NCBI GenBank assembly: GCA_936914905.1
Contig: CAKZGI010000351.1
Span: 1-35,310, forward strand
Direction of reading: 5' to 3'
DNA from: an uncultured Trichormus sp.
GTDB lineage: Bacteria > Cyanobacteriota > Cyanobacteriia > Cyanobacteriales > Nostocaceae
DNA length: 35,310 nucleotides
This document shows, one piece after another, positions 1-8,054 of the stretch (position 1 is its first letter; each line of letters opens with the position of its first letter). The notes beneath the pieces are model-generated. The model worked only from the letters and a program-made list of their open reading frames with translations. It had not been told where the DNA came from and did not search any database. Position numbers and translations under genes: made by a program.

Positions 1-612
1 CATCTACCAGTTCTCCATCTACCCTTCTGGTGTATAGATATTATTGCCACTCTTACACCTTATTTAATCCACTTTCCTAAGTATATTCAAACTGCTTGGA
101 AAGATGCTTTGTTACGTATTGCTGAAATAACAGATAGAAGTGAACAAGCACAAAAAATACTTGAGCAATATCAGCAAAGAATTCAAGAATTACACGCAGT
201 TGTCAATAATCAACGTGCAAAAACAACAGTTTCCATCAGCCGCTTTTATGCTGGCAACCAAGTTTCAGAATTTCGCACCAAGTATTCATTCCCTGGGAGT
301 CTACTTACTGAAGTAGGAATACCTCTGCCAGAAATACAAAATCAACTTACTACTAATAAAAATCGGCCTTTTGTAACTGTTAGTTTAGAGCGTTTAGAGT
401 TATTAGATGCAGATACTTTATTTGTAGCATTAGACCCCGGGGCAGAAGATTCTTTTCAAGGCTATAAAAACAGCCAGTTATGGCAAAATTTGAATATAGT
501 TAAAAATCAAGGAATTTATACCGTTAATTCAAGTTACTGGATTCTTGGCAATACTCTGTCTGCAAATGCTATCTTAGATGACCTATTTAAATACTTAGTG
601 GAAAACTCATAA
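1..612 (+). CDS. Iron-siderophore ABC transporter substrate-binding protein, 5' end missing
   Basis: The frame is open from the first base of the window to the stop at 610-612, so the gene begins outside the window and only the C-terminal lobe is seen. The stretch from about base 88 (AWKDALLRIAEITDRSEQA, then a helix ending YQQRIQEL) resembles the hinge helix and second lobe of FecB/BtuF-type periplasmic binding proteins that deliver ferric siderophores to an ABC importer. The end (NSSYWILGNTLSANAILDDL) also fits that family. The first 20 or so codons do not look like the family and may already be damaged. The next genes on this strand are relics, one of them a likely siderophore exporter, so this may be the tail of a decaying iron-uptake locus. 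Whether the complete gene still works cannot be judged here. Confidence 0.62.
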   Translation, partial: HLPVLHLPFWCIDIIATLTPYLIHFPKYIQTAWKDALLRIAEITDRSEQAQKILEQYQQRIQELHAVVNNQRAKTTVSISRFYAGNQVSEFRTKYSFPGSLLTEVGIPLPEIQNQLTTNKNRPFVTVSLERLELLDADTLFVALDPGAEDSFQGYKNSQLWQNLNIVKNQGIYTVNSSYWILGNTLSANAILDDLFKYLVENS

Positions 613-643
613 TAGTTAATTCTAATAATCGAGAAGCACAGTC

Positions 644-1137
644 AATGTCTCAACAACAAACTAACAATAGTGTGCTGAATTTCTTAAAATAAATATTTAC
701 TATTGCTCAAAAAAATTTAGATAGTTTCTATACTGATTGCATTATTTTTAATCAACCACCTGATGGTACTGAGGTGATTTCACTTAATCATTATTTACAA
801 CCAAATAGACTTTTATCTCAATGGCAAACAAGCGATATAAGTAGGTAGACACAGAGAAACATAACTATGTAACAAAATGTAAATTACTTGAAACCCTTGG
901 GATTGCTTGATTCCCTTTTGCTGCATTCGCCATGACATAATGACATAGTTATAAATTTTTCCGCCCACCTACTTACATTACCGAAACTCACTGAAATCAT
1001 AAGTACCTCAGCAAAATTAATTGCACATTTTTTTGAAAACAGAAATCTCTATACTCCTTACCCGTTCGCTGTTCCCTCTCCTCAATATGAAATTTATTTT
1101 TGACGACTACTTATTACAGCGATTGTTAGCTAAATGA
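644..1137 (+). pseudogene. Unrecognised gene remnant split by a MITE
   Basis: An ATG at 644 opens a reading frame (MSQQQTNNSVLNFLK) that meets TAA at 689. It continues in the same frame to about 837 (FTIAQKNLDSFYTDCIIF, then QPPDGTEVISLNHYL). There the 134-bp MITE starts. Beyond it, 978-1098 reads LPKLTEIISTSAKLIAHFF and on to PSPQYEIYF. After a one-base slip it reads DDYLLQRLLAK and stops at 1135. The good codon quality on both sides suggests one former gene with a nonsense mutation, an insertion and a frameshift, and perhaps a deletion. I do not recognise the family. Its place between a siderophore-binding protein and an MFS exporter hints at siderophore metabolism, but that rests on context only. 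Confidence 0.4.
840..973. mobile_element. MITE copy A, 134 bp with TA target duplication
   Basis: The ends are imperfect inverted repeats: AGTAGGTAGAC on the left, and AGTAGGTGGGC when the right end is read on the minus strand. Further in, both arms carry TAACTATGT. The element is bounded by TA at 838-839 and at 974-975, the duplication typical of IS630/Tc1-mariner transposition. It has no coding capacity. A second copy lies at 11740-11861 with the same ends and nearly the same core (GTAAATTACTTGAAACCC, later GCTGCATTCGCCATGAC). Copy A is longer mainly because of short insertions such as ATAATGACAT near 937. It interrupts the remnant at 644-1137. Confidence 0.8.
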
Positions 1138-1250
1138 GCCACATTTTTATATCTCACGCAAACGCGCAGAGGTGCAAAGAAAGAAATTTTCTCTTCCCTC
1201 TTCTCTACTTCTTTCATATCAAAATGCCACAATAACCAAACCCAGCCAGT

Positions 1251-1765
1251 ATGTGTAATTTTCTGATCCTTTGGCTTGGTCAACTAGTATCTACCATCGG
1301 TAGTAACATGACTAACTTTGCGATTGAAATTTAGGCCTGGGAAATTACAGGTAAAGCCACAACCCTCACTTTGGTAGGTTTTTTAGTTTCCTACTAAGTA
1401 GGATCATCACGCCGATAAGTGGTGTAATTGTAGACAGATTGAACTGGAAATTATTGATCATGGTCGGTGATACAGTTGCAGTTGTCAGCACAATTATCAT
1501 CTTGCTACTTCATCTCACCAATCATTTACAAATTTGGCACTTTTATCTCACAGGTGCTATTGTTGGAACTTTTAATCAATTTCAATCTTTAGCTTATTCT
1601 GCTTCAGTCTCGCTGATGTTTCCTAAACAACACTATAGGCGTGCCAGTAGCTTACAATTTGTGTCTGGTTACGGCAGCAATATTATTGCACCTGCGTTGG
1701 CTGGATTTCTTTATACAGTTATTGGTTTTCTAGCACATAATGGTCAATTGTTGGTGCAATCCTGA
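1251..1765 (+). pseudogene. MFS transporter relic (likely siderophore exporter type)
   Basis: From ATG 1251 the frame reads FLILWLGQLVSTIGSNMTNF, the first membrane helix typical of cyanobacterial EntS-like MFS exporters. It hits TAG at 1332 where a tryptophan is usual (AWEITG follows directly). A one-base frameshift near 1392 then moves the gene into another frame (IITPISGVIVDRLNWK). That frame stays open through two or three more helices to GYGSNIIAPALAGFLYTVIG and ends at 1763. Intact relatives have about 400 residues and roughly twelve helices, so more than half is missing. The gene is non-functional. It belongs with the siderophore-binding protein upstream. MFS membership is clear; siderophore export is inferred from resemblance and context. 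Confidence 0.75.
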
Positions 1766-1914
1766 CTTGATTTAGATCCACAAAAAGCCCCGACTAGTGT
1801 GTAAACTTGCAGGCAGTTCAAAACTAGTCAGGTACAGTTTTATCGTTTCTAGTAAATTTCAGGAAACTAATCTTGTGTGACTAGAAAAAAATCTGAGATA
1901 ATTAGAGATTAGGT

Positions 1915-2217
1915 TTATGAATAATCTTGTTTTCTACTCCAACTCCCCCGCCGACTATCATCCCGTCCGTTATCCCCTCGTGGCTTTGCTCTATTAACTC
2001 TCACTTGACGACCCATCCATTCCGCACCATCTAATTCTGTGATAGCAGCATCTTCTTGAGCATCTTCAAGCATTTCAACAAAAGCAAATCCGCGCATCCT
2101 TCCGGTTTCGCGCTCAGTAGGTAAAACAACTCTTTTTACCTCACCATAATCGGCAAACACGGCTTTTAAGTCTGCCTCAGTCGCACGGTAAGAGAGATTT
2201 CCAACGTAAATAGTCAT
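1915..2217 (-). CDS. RRM-type RNA-binding protein (cyanobacterial Rbp family)
   Basis: This 100-residue protein is a single RNA recognition motif. RNP2 is IYVGNL (residues 3-8) and RNP1 is RGFAFVEM (42-49), with the aromatic residues that stack on RNA bases. After the RRM (to about residue 78) comes a short, basic, Gly/Arg/Ser/Asp-rich tail (RGDNGRDDSRRGSWSRK), like the tails of the glycine-rich Rbp proteins. In cyanobacteria these proteins bind mRNA, and several are cold-induced or help target thylakoid mRNAs. Which paralogue this is cannot be told. It starts at ATG 2217. A 384-bp AT-rich region without genes lies upstream, enough for the long regulatory leader usual in this family. Confidence 0.93.
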   Translation of the reverse strand: MTIYVGNLSYRATEADLKAVFADYGEVKRVVLPTERETGRMRGFAFVEMLEDAQEDAAITELDGAEWMGRQVRVNRAKPRGDNGRDDSRRGSWSRKQDYS

Positions 2218-2601
2218 TATCGATCACGTAATTTTCAACAAAATGCGATTGCTTCAAGTGGAAATATAGAACTAAGCAAATTGTAAGCATTGCATAGTTT
2301 CCTCTAATTCACAGATGGCAGAAATTTATAAAATCAACCATAAGGGTTAGCAAATCCACAAATTAATCAGTCATTAGACTGAACATACGCATCTGTTGTT
2401 ATGATAACTTATTATGATATTTTCTAATGTATGAGATTCTACAAATAACTATAATATAAATTTATATACTTTTACTCTTCCGATAATCGAATTAAATTGA
2501 TTCAATGTGGTGATTTCCTAGATAAAAAAATCAAGATAAATATTATTACGCTTTTACATTTATTAACCGTCAACTTTTAACAGTTAACGGTTAATAAAAG
2601 G
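2218..2601. other. Non-coding region upstream of the RRM gene
   Basis: This AT-rich stretch without a credible ORF must hold the promoter and leader of the RRM gene on the minus strand. The only clear structure is the 12-bp hairpin at 2559-2598, described separately. I could not pick out a convincing promoter or cold-box motif by eye. Confidence 0.5.
2559..2598 (-). terminator. Hairpin downstream of the small conserved gene
   Basis: TTTATTAACCGT (2559-2570) pairs perfectly with ACGGTTAATAAA (2587-2598) around a 16-nt loop. It begins three bases after the stop of the minus-strand gene at 2602. It is A/T-rich and lacks a strong T run, so it may be a weak terminator or an mRNA-end stabiliser. 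Confidence 0.45.
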
Positions 2602-2820
2602 TTAATCAATTGAAATTTGTTGGGGTCCAGAGGTTTTACCATTCTGTACATCAGTACCAGCTTTAGGAAAACCGCCTGAAGTAATATGTTGATCTAGCCA
2701 ACTTTTCACAGGATCTTCAGCTAAGTTCAGTCTGAGGACACCAGAGACAAACCCACCCATAAATGAAACTGGATGCTGGGCAAGTTCTTTAAATAAGGGT
2801 GACAATTCATTAATAAACAT
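2602..2820 (-). CDS. Small conserved cyanobacterial protein, 72 aa
   Basis: I chose the ATG at 2820 rather than the one at 2847 because GGAGAG lies four bases before it, a good ribosome binding site. The product (MFINELSPLFKELAQHPVSF and on) has an amphipathic N-terminal helix, a small Gly/Val-rich segment (FMGGFVSGVLRLNL), a DPVKSWLDQH motif and a polar, probably disordered tail. I recall similar short proteins in other cyanobacteria, but know no function. There is no signal peptide, and the hydrophobic segment is too short and too polar for a confident membrane span. It stands alone between nrdJ and the RRM gene on the same strand. Confidence 0.7.
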   Translation of the reverse strand: MFINELSPLFKELAQHPVSFMGGFVSGVLRLNLAEDPVKSWLDQHITSGGFPKAGTDVQNGKTSGPQQISID

Positions 2821-2887
2821 TAGACTCTCCAAGTATTGCCGTAACAATTATTAATTCTTCATCAATCGTAACTTACAAAGCTATTTC

Positions 2888-2960
2888 ATGGGTAATGGGT
2901 AATGGGTAATGGGTAATAGTTTTTTCTCTAAACCAATCACCAATCCCCAATCCCCAATCC
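2888..2960. repeat. Two short heptamer repeat arrays (STRR)
   Basis: ATGGGTA occurs four times in tandem at 2888-2915. CCAATCA plus three CCAATCC units fill 2933-2960 and stop one base before the nrdJ stop codon. Short tandemly repeated heptamers like these are common between genes in heterocystous cyanobacteria. Confidence 0.85.
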
Positions 2961-2961
2961 C

Positions 2962-5900
2962 CTATGAAGTTGGCTGCTGATCTGGGAACATACATTTATC
3001 AGAGTCACAACCACTTGGTCCTACTTCCATCATTTCTCCTAAATCGTAACGACTTAGTGCTGCACAGAAGTCATCTGTTTTCCGTCGTGCCTTGACTTCT
3101 TGAGACAAAAGCTGATATGTGGATTTGTCTATGGGTTCAAAGGGCAAGCGGGGGAAAGATTGTAAATCATCAAACCTTGCTAATAAAGCTGCAGAAATAT
3201 ACCCTTCATTGTTTTGGATAGCTTCATAGATGCGCTTTCCTAAAGGTTCAACTTCCTCAGAACGCAGTTCTAAAGTTGCGGAGGTGTTATGGGATGTGTA
3301 GAACTTCTGCACTTGCATCACAAAATCTAATTGGGCTAAGGCTGAGAACTTAGACACATCAATTACATCAGCACCTGGTAAATCTGCCCAAGAGACAGCA
3401 ATGGGTATTTCTACTAGCCACTCGGTACAACGAGCGTCAAAAGGATCATTGAGTAAGTTACCGTTTTCGTCTTTATCAGATTGAGATGGGATGACATTGT
3501 AACCATAATCTATACAAGCTAGGGCTACCGGGTCATTTTTACGGAAGGTGATTCGGCGGATAAATCTTTGGGCTTTGGGAGGATGCCAGCCCGAACTCGC
3601 ACCAGTTAAGAGAGATTTAGTATTATGAGATTTAATTCCTCCCTGCCAGTACCAGGAGTCATTATCATCTATTCCTTCCACAGCGAAATCGTAACTATAG
3701 TCGGGGGTTTCTTCCCACTCTACAGATTTCACAGTGTAAGGTTCAAATTTGAAACTCCGTTTTGCAGAAGGGATAGGACGAGCCTTAGCTTTCTGGGTAT
3801 TTTTGTTTAAATAAGCCAAGGCATCGGGTTGAGACAACATCCGACTCAGACATAAGCCCCACATATCCTTCTGACCTTGCTTGTTTTCTCCCTGGGTATT
3901 ATGGAAAATCGAGAAGCACAGACCCACTGCTTCACCAATTTCCTGGAGGTTTCGCAGGAATTTTTCACTGGCACTATCAATAGACATCCGCCCTGTAGAA
4001 GGAATACAAGCGTCTGTATCAATTAAACCGCAGAAAAAAGACAAGATGCTTGCTTGAGAAGAACAACGAATTGCTAAGGGTATTCTATCGAGGCTTTGGC
4101 TTTCTTGTATTTTTGCTAACCCATTCAGTTGCAACCAGTTAAAAAGCTGAACGCTGGCAAAAGATAGTTCAAAAGCTTCTCTGTTAGAATATTTGCGAAT
4201 CTGTCCTTCTAAACCAAAAAGTTTTTCTCCGATTTGTTGCAGTCTTTGGAGTAATGCGTAATCATTGCTGCAAAAACGGATGCGGTGTTTATGAGGACTC
4301 AAGCAGTCATCTCCAAATAATGCTCCAATAAAGTAGGACAAATCAGGAGACATGGTTTTTGGTGTTTTAATGATAGTTGCTGTGATTCCGCGACTATGAC
4401 CGAGTTCTAATTGTCGTCCTTCCCGTGTGTACTGGAATTGATCAATATTGAGTAAAGATGCATCTTTCTGATTTTTATACTCGCCTATACTGAAATCAAT
4501 TTTCATACCAGGAGTCATATCGGCTGCATAAACCCAACTTCCATTGATGGAAAGACGGTGATTTGGGGTCATGCGGAGGATGCGCCCATTGCTTAAAGTG
4601 ACTTTAATCAGTTGCAGGGGTTGATTAGCAATGCCTGTAGAAATGGGAATTCCTTTACGCACACTCAAGTTTAAGTTGACGGTTTCACCACTACCTGGAT
4701 TGAGTATTTCATCAGCATAAAGCAAACCTTGATCAAAGATCCGTAATGCTGTGCGATCAAGACAGCCAGAGGGCTGCACTGTGGTACAACGATTAGGGCA
4801 TTTGATGTTGTGCCTGTCGCAATATTCCCAAACGGCTTTATGTACGATTTCTCTCCATCTGCTGAGATATTTTTGCTCACCACGTTTAAACACTATTCCT
4901 CCAGGTGTTTCTGGTCTGCCTTGCTCCCACCAGCGCAACCAGTCCACACCAAAAGCATGGACAAAGAAATCAAATAAACCAGTGAAGGAAACGCCAACAA
5001 TGGGATCAAGTTCCCGACTGTATTGATAGCGGGGTTCTTGAAATTTGTGATTTAACAGTGCGGCTACGGAAAGCGCCCCTGCGGTAAATGCTTCCTCTTG
5101 TTCTTTGTAGTTGTCGGGGTCAACTCGGTTTAAGTGTACCTCAGACAAATTGCAGTGAAAATTACTGCCTATAATTTCTCCGCACGGGTTTAACCCAAAC
5201 CTACTTATTCTATGTTCTAGCTCATCAGGATCAATTTCAGGATAGTATTCTTTTATCCAATCCTGAGCTTTTCCTTGCTCGTAAGCCTGCAGAAACTCAG
5301 TTTTCAATTCTGGTGTATTTAGTAAGTCAGCATTCGCTCTAGCGACTGCTTCACCAGCCCATTGAATTGCTCCTTCACCACTGTAATACTGCTTACGTAC
5401 GGCATCAATAGATTCTTCTAATGTTGGTTTGCGATGAAATACTCTTGTATGGTTCGCCATCCGCAAAGAATCACGTTCTGGATCTATGCGCCAGTTGCCT
5501 TCTGTGTCTTGTTGCCATAAGTTATCTTTGGCAGTTGTGCCTTGTTCATCTTCTGCAACGAATTGTCTCATCCCAGCTGAGTTATGCGTCAGATAACCGT
5601 CGCAGTAAAAACAATGGGCTTCTTCCACTTCAATGTCATAAGTTTGAATATGATCGTAACTGCCTAAACCTTTGACTGTGACAGCAATATCCAGTGAGAT
5701 ATCAGCTTCAGCTATATAGCGTTCATAGTTGGCATCAACAGTGCAAGAACCCTGGACACCCATTTCTCGCATTTCGCTGTAGGTGTAAGCCTCGCACATC
5801 ATCACACCAGGAACAGTAAGACCATACATTTTGAGTTCCTGACGCAGTTCTCCCTTAACTGAATGGGGGGCAATTAGGGCATTATAACAATGTTTAAGGG

Positions 5901-7650
5901 CAGGTAGTGTTAGGTTGTACTTAACTTGCCGTTCCTGCCTTTCTGGACGAGTTGTGGTAGTTCTTGCAGCGATACCTAAGCTGGATAAAACAGTACCAAC
6001 TTGTCTAATAAATGAGCGATAAACTGATGTAACTAGATGGGGAGGCTGATTATTAACTGCTCCATCACTGTCCATTAATCCAGCTAAGTAAGCAGATCTA
6101 ATATCTACTGAACCTTGCAAAATAAAACTAGGAATTATTAAGGGAACATTAGGCTGCTTAATATAGCTATGAAAGTATTCAGCCAGTCGGATAGAAGAAC
6201 AAATTGACTTGGCAGTATTTTCACCTTTGGTCACGCTATGAGTAGCAGTCAATCCAAATAAAGCCAAGGCAGAATCTATTTTAGCTTGAATTCTTGCTGT
6301 TTGTTCGATCTGTAAGCTATTCATTGACCATTGAACATGGCCATAGGGCTTATCATACTTATTACGACCAAGGGCAACATAGCCATCACCGTGAGTCAAT
6401 CCTATTAGCCAAGCTACTTCAGGTGTGAGATCAGGAACGAGCAGGGCCTTTATTGTTCGGCTTTGGGAAGGTCTGGATTCTGTACAATCAGCAGGAAGAT
6501 GGGTAACTGTACCAGGTAGGATTTGTGTATTATGAAGCAGGCGATCCCCTTCCACTAAACTTGCAACTGATTTCCAGTTAACTTCACCTTTAGCATCTGC
6601 TAAAACTGCTTGTTTGTGGTTTAAAGTTGCTCTAGGGTAAGTTGCATAAGTTTCAATTTCATAGACATCCTGAAATCCTTGGTCGAATTTATCAACTACT
6701 CGACGAAATCCTAAAGGAGTTTGTACCAAGTCACCGACTTGCACATCCCGAATGGGTACAAGACCTTTGGATGTATGAACTAAGGCATCTTCAGGAAGAC
6801 AGCGACGAATATTTCCAGCAACAATTGTGACAGCAGCTTCATCAATTAATAAACAGCATTCAACTGAGTTTAATTGTCTACCTAAAGCCTTATTGAGAAT
6901 AGACGCACAACGCTGATACAATCCAGGCAACTTCACAGGATTAGCCATACCACCAAAGCCTTTGAGGGTTTCCCCTGATTGACGCACATCGCTAATATCT
7001 ACAAATACCTGAACGTCACCTGTAAAGCGTTCATCGCTAGAAAGTTCTAAAAGGGTTTGATAGGATTCAACCCAACCTTCACGGCTGTCTCCGACGTAGA
7101 TAGTAGCGGTGTTAGCTTCTATATGGGTTTGTGTAAATTCACGACGCTGTTCCTTAGGAGTGCTACCAATTTCACTTTTGACCTTGATATTTAGGCGATT
7201 GCGGATGATGGGCAGCTTTTTAATATACTGTGGTTCTATCACTGCTCCTGTACCACAACCCATCATGGCTAGGTCCATCATTAAACCGAAGGCTTTCCAG
7301 TCTAGGAGGTTGGTAGAGGTACAGTTATAAGCACCGGAGAAGTTTTTGGGTTTGGTTAACCAGTTGGTTCCTCCTACCCACAACCAGCGTCCGCTGGGTA
7401 AAGCTCTCATGTTGCGCTGCATTTTATCTAACACAGCGGCTTCTTCGCGGCTCAGTTTGCCTAATTCGACTAAGCCTTTAAGTGTGCGATCGCACACTTC
7501 ATTCCAGGATTCTCTTAAGCCCGCCTCTGTACGACGGCTGTAGGTTCTAAAAAATACAGGATTGGCTGCTGGAGCAGATTCGGGGAAAGATGCACTCTGG
7601 CGTTTACGTTCCAGTTCTTGAACCATAATAAGGTCTTGTTGCTGAATCAC
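2962..7650 (-). CDS. nrdJ: Class II (B12-dependent) ribonucleoside-triphosphate reductase with two inteins
   Basis: The 1562-residue precursor encodes adenosylcobalamin-dependent ribonucleotide reductase, which makes deoxynucleotides without needing oxygen or an iron centre. Removal of both inteins (residues 284-690 and 963-1343) leaves 774 residues, the usual size of the monomeric enzyme. Catalytic features are present: Cys110 (YNCTSTN) and Cys833 (NFHCNL) for the active-site redox pair, NPCGEI (821-826) with the radical Cys823 and Glu825, and the C-terminal shuttle pair Cys1548/Cys1553 in SGCDSDKC. The inteins interrupt conserved active-domain sequences, GNIRR/SAGMRQ and VQPSG/TKSLLTG. The enzyme can therefore only work after protein splicing. 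It starts at ATG 7650. No cobalamin riboswitch was recognised in the short upstream region. The gene stands alone, with heptamer repeats directly after its stop. Confidence 0.95.
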   Translation of the reverse strand: MIQQQDLIMVQELERKRQSASFPESAPAANPVFFRTYSRRTEAGLRESWNEVCDRTLKGLVELGKLSREEAAVLDKMQRNMRALPSGRWLWVGGTNWLTKPKNFSGAYNCTSTNLLDWKAFGLMMDLAMMGCGTGAVIEPQYIKKLPIIRNRLNIKVKSEIGSTPKEQRREFTQTHIEANTATIYVGDSREGWVESYQTLLELSSDERFTGDVQVFVDISDVRQSGETLKGFGGMANPVKLPGLYQRCASILNKALGRQLNSVECCLLIDEAAVTIVAGNIRRCLPEDALVHTSKGLVPIRDVQVGDLVQTPLGFRRVVDKFDQGFQDVYEIETYATYPRATLNHKQAVLADAKGEVNWKSVASLVEGDRLLHNTQILPGTVTHLPADCTESRPSQSRTIKALLVPDLTPEVAWLIGLTHGDGYVALGRNKYDKPYGHVQWSMNSLQIEQTARIQAKIDSALALFGLTATHSVTKGENTAKSICSSIRLAEYFHSYIKQPNVPLIIPSFILQGSVDIRSAYLAGLMDSDGAVNNQPPHLVTSVYRSFIRQVGTVLSSLGIAARTTTTRPERQERQVKYNLTLPALKHCYNALIAPHSVKGELRQELKMYGLTVPGVMMCEAYTYSEMREMGVQGSCTVDANYERYIAEADISLDIAVTVKGLGSYDHIQTYDIEVEEAHCFYCDGYLTHNSAGMRQFVAEDEQGTTAKDNLWQQDTEGNWRIDPERDSLRMANHTRVFHRKPTLEESIDAVRKQYYSGEGAIQWAGEAVARANADLLNTPELKTEFLQAYEQGKAQDWIKEYYPEIDPDELEHRISRFGLNPCGEIIGSNFHCNLSEVHLNRVDPDNYKEQEEAFTAGALSVAALLNHKFQEPRYQYSRELDPIVGVSFTGLFDFFVHAFGVDWLRWWEQGRPETPGGIVFKRGEQKYLSRWREIVHKAVWEYCDRHNIKCPNRCTTVQPSGCLDRTALRIFDQGLLYADEILNPGSGETVNLNLSVRKGIPISTGIANQPLQLIKVTLSNGRILRMTPNHRLSINGSWVYAADMTPGMKIDFSIGEYKNQKDASLLNIDQFQYTREGRQLELGHSRGITATIIKTPKTMSPDLSYFIGALFGDDCLSPHKHRIRFCSNDYALLQRLQQIGEKLFGLEGQIRKYSNREAFELSFASVQLFNWLQLNGLAKIQESQSLDRIPLAIRCSSQASILSFFCGLIDTDACIPSTGRMSIDSASEKFLRNLQEIGEAVGLCFSIFHNTQGENKQGQKDMWGLCLSRMLSQPDALAYLNKNTQKAKARPIPSAKRSFKFEPYTVKSVEWEETPDYSYDFAVEGIDDNDSWYWQGGIKSHNTKSLLTGASSGWHPPKAQRFIRRITFRKNDPVALACIDYGYNVIPSQSDKDENGNLLNDPFDARCTEWLVEIPIAVSWADLPGADVIDVSKFSALAQLDFVMQVQKFYTSHNTSATLELRSEEVEPLGKRIYEAIQNNEGYISAALLARFDDLQSFPRLPFEPIDKSTYQLLSQEVKARRKTDDFCAALSRYDLGEMMEVGPSGCDSDKCMFPDQQPTS
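3622..4764 (-). other. Intein 2 of NrdJ (381 aa, LAGLIDADG type)
   Basis: It corresponds to precursor residues 963-1343. It starts with Cys963 after VQPSG and ends Ser-His-Asn (1341-1343) before Thr1344, which is the acceptor nucleophile of the downstream extein. Splicing block B is TPNH (1028-1031). Two dodecapeptide endonuclease motifs are visible, FIGALFGDD (1107-1115) and CGLIDTDA (1207-1214). Both keep an aspartate at the catalytic position, although the first has GDD where GDG is usual. Splicing residues look intact, so excision is expected. Endonuclease activity is uncertain. Confidence 0.93.
5581..6801 (-). other. Intein 1 of NrdJ (407 aa, LAGLIDADG type)
   Basis: It corresponds to precursor residues 284-690. 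It begins with CLPEDALVHTSKG, a standard block A with Cys284. Block B has Thr342-x-x-His345. It ends HCFYCDGYLTHN, with the penultimate His689 and Asn690 followed by Ser691 of the extein. The endonuclease domain has two well-kept motifs, LIGLTHGDG (415-423) and LAGLMDSDG (522-530). All residues needed for splicing are visible, and the homing endonuclease looks intact. Confidence 0.94.
7480..7499. repeat. 20-bp perfect palindrome centred on HIP1
   Basis: AAGTGTGCGATCGCACACTT is a perfect palindrome containing the HIP1 octamer GCGATCGC. It lies inside the nrdJ coding region near the N-terminus. HIP1 sites are over-represented in cyanobacterial genomes; this one is extended by six symmetric bases on each side. 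Confidence 0.8.
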
Positions 7651-7757
7651 AAATTAAGACTATAACGCCAAGTAGTTAGAGGATGGAAGATTGCTAAATT
7701 TACCACTTTGCGCTATGTCTACTCTTGTGTAAATTGTGACCTTACTTTAGTTTAAGT

Positions 7758-7784
7758 AAAAAACCCTGACAGTGCGCCAGGGTT
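7758..7784 (-). terminator. Rho-independent terminator, minus strand
   Basis: Read on the minus strand, AACCCTG (7784-7778) and CAGGGTT (7768-7762) form a 7-bp stem around nine bases, followed by a run of six T (7763-7758). It faces the dead IS4-type transposase at 8055-8848 and lies about 110 bp upstream of the nrdJ start. It may shield nrdJ from read-through. Confidence 0.65.
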
Positions 7785-7882
7785 GTAAGCTCTCAAAGTT
7801 TTACCTATTAGTTTTCTCAAAATATGAGAAAAAGGGCGTGAAGTATATTTCCTAAAAAAGCAAGACAATGCTTGCCCACCCC

Positions 7883-7990
7883 CAAGGCTTAGTTTATAAC
7901 CTCAAAGAATTGATGCCTACGAAATATCAAAAACAGAACCTAGAAACAATGCTGGGGCTATTCTTGGAAGCATAAGGGCATCCTTTGAGA
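7883..7990 (+). pseudogene. Transposase N-terminal fragment
   Basis: The frame reads QGLVYNLKELMPTKYQKQNL and continues ETMLGLFLEA, stop, GHPL. This resembles the N-terminus of a family of cyanobacterial DDE transposases in which a pattern like LPTKYQ...MLGLFL is usual. The stop codon and the loss of the rest show it is a fragment. Family assignment is from memory and tentative. Confidence 0.35.
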
Positions 7991-8054
7991 GGGCAATAAA
8001 GAGGCTTGCATAGCTTGCTGGTGGATAAGTATCATAACCCTCAGCCCCTGCTGA

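Noticed and set aside
2888-2960. CRISPR-like array
   Set aside because: Units are only seven bases without spacers; they are ordinary STRR heptamers.
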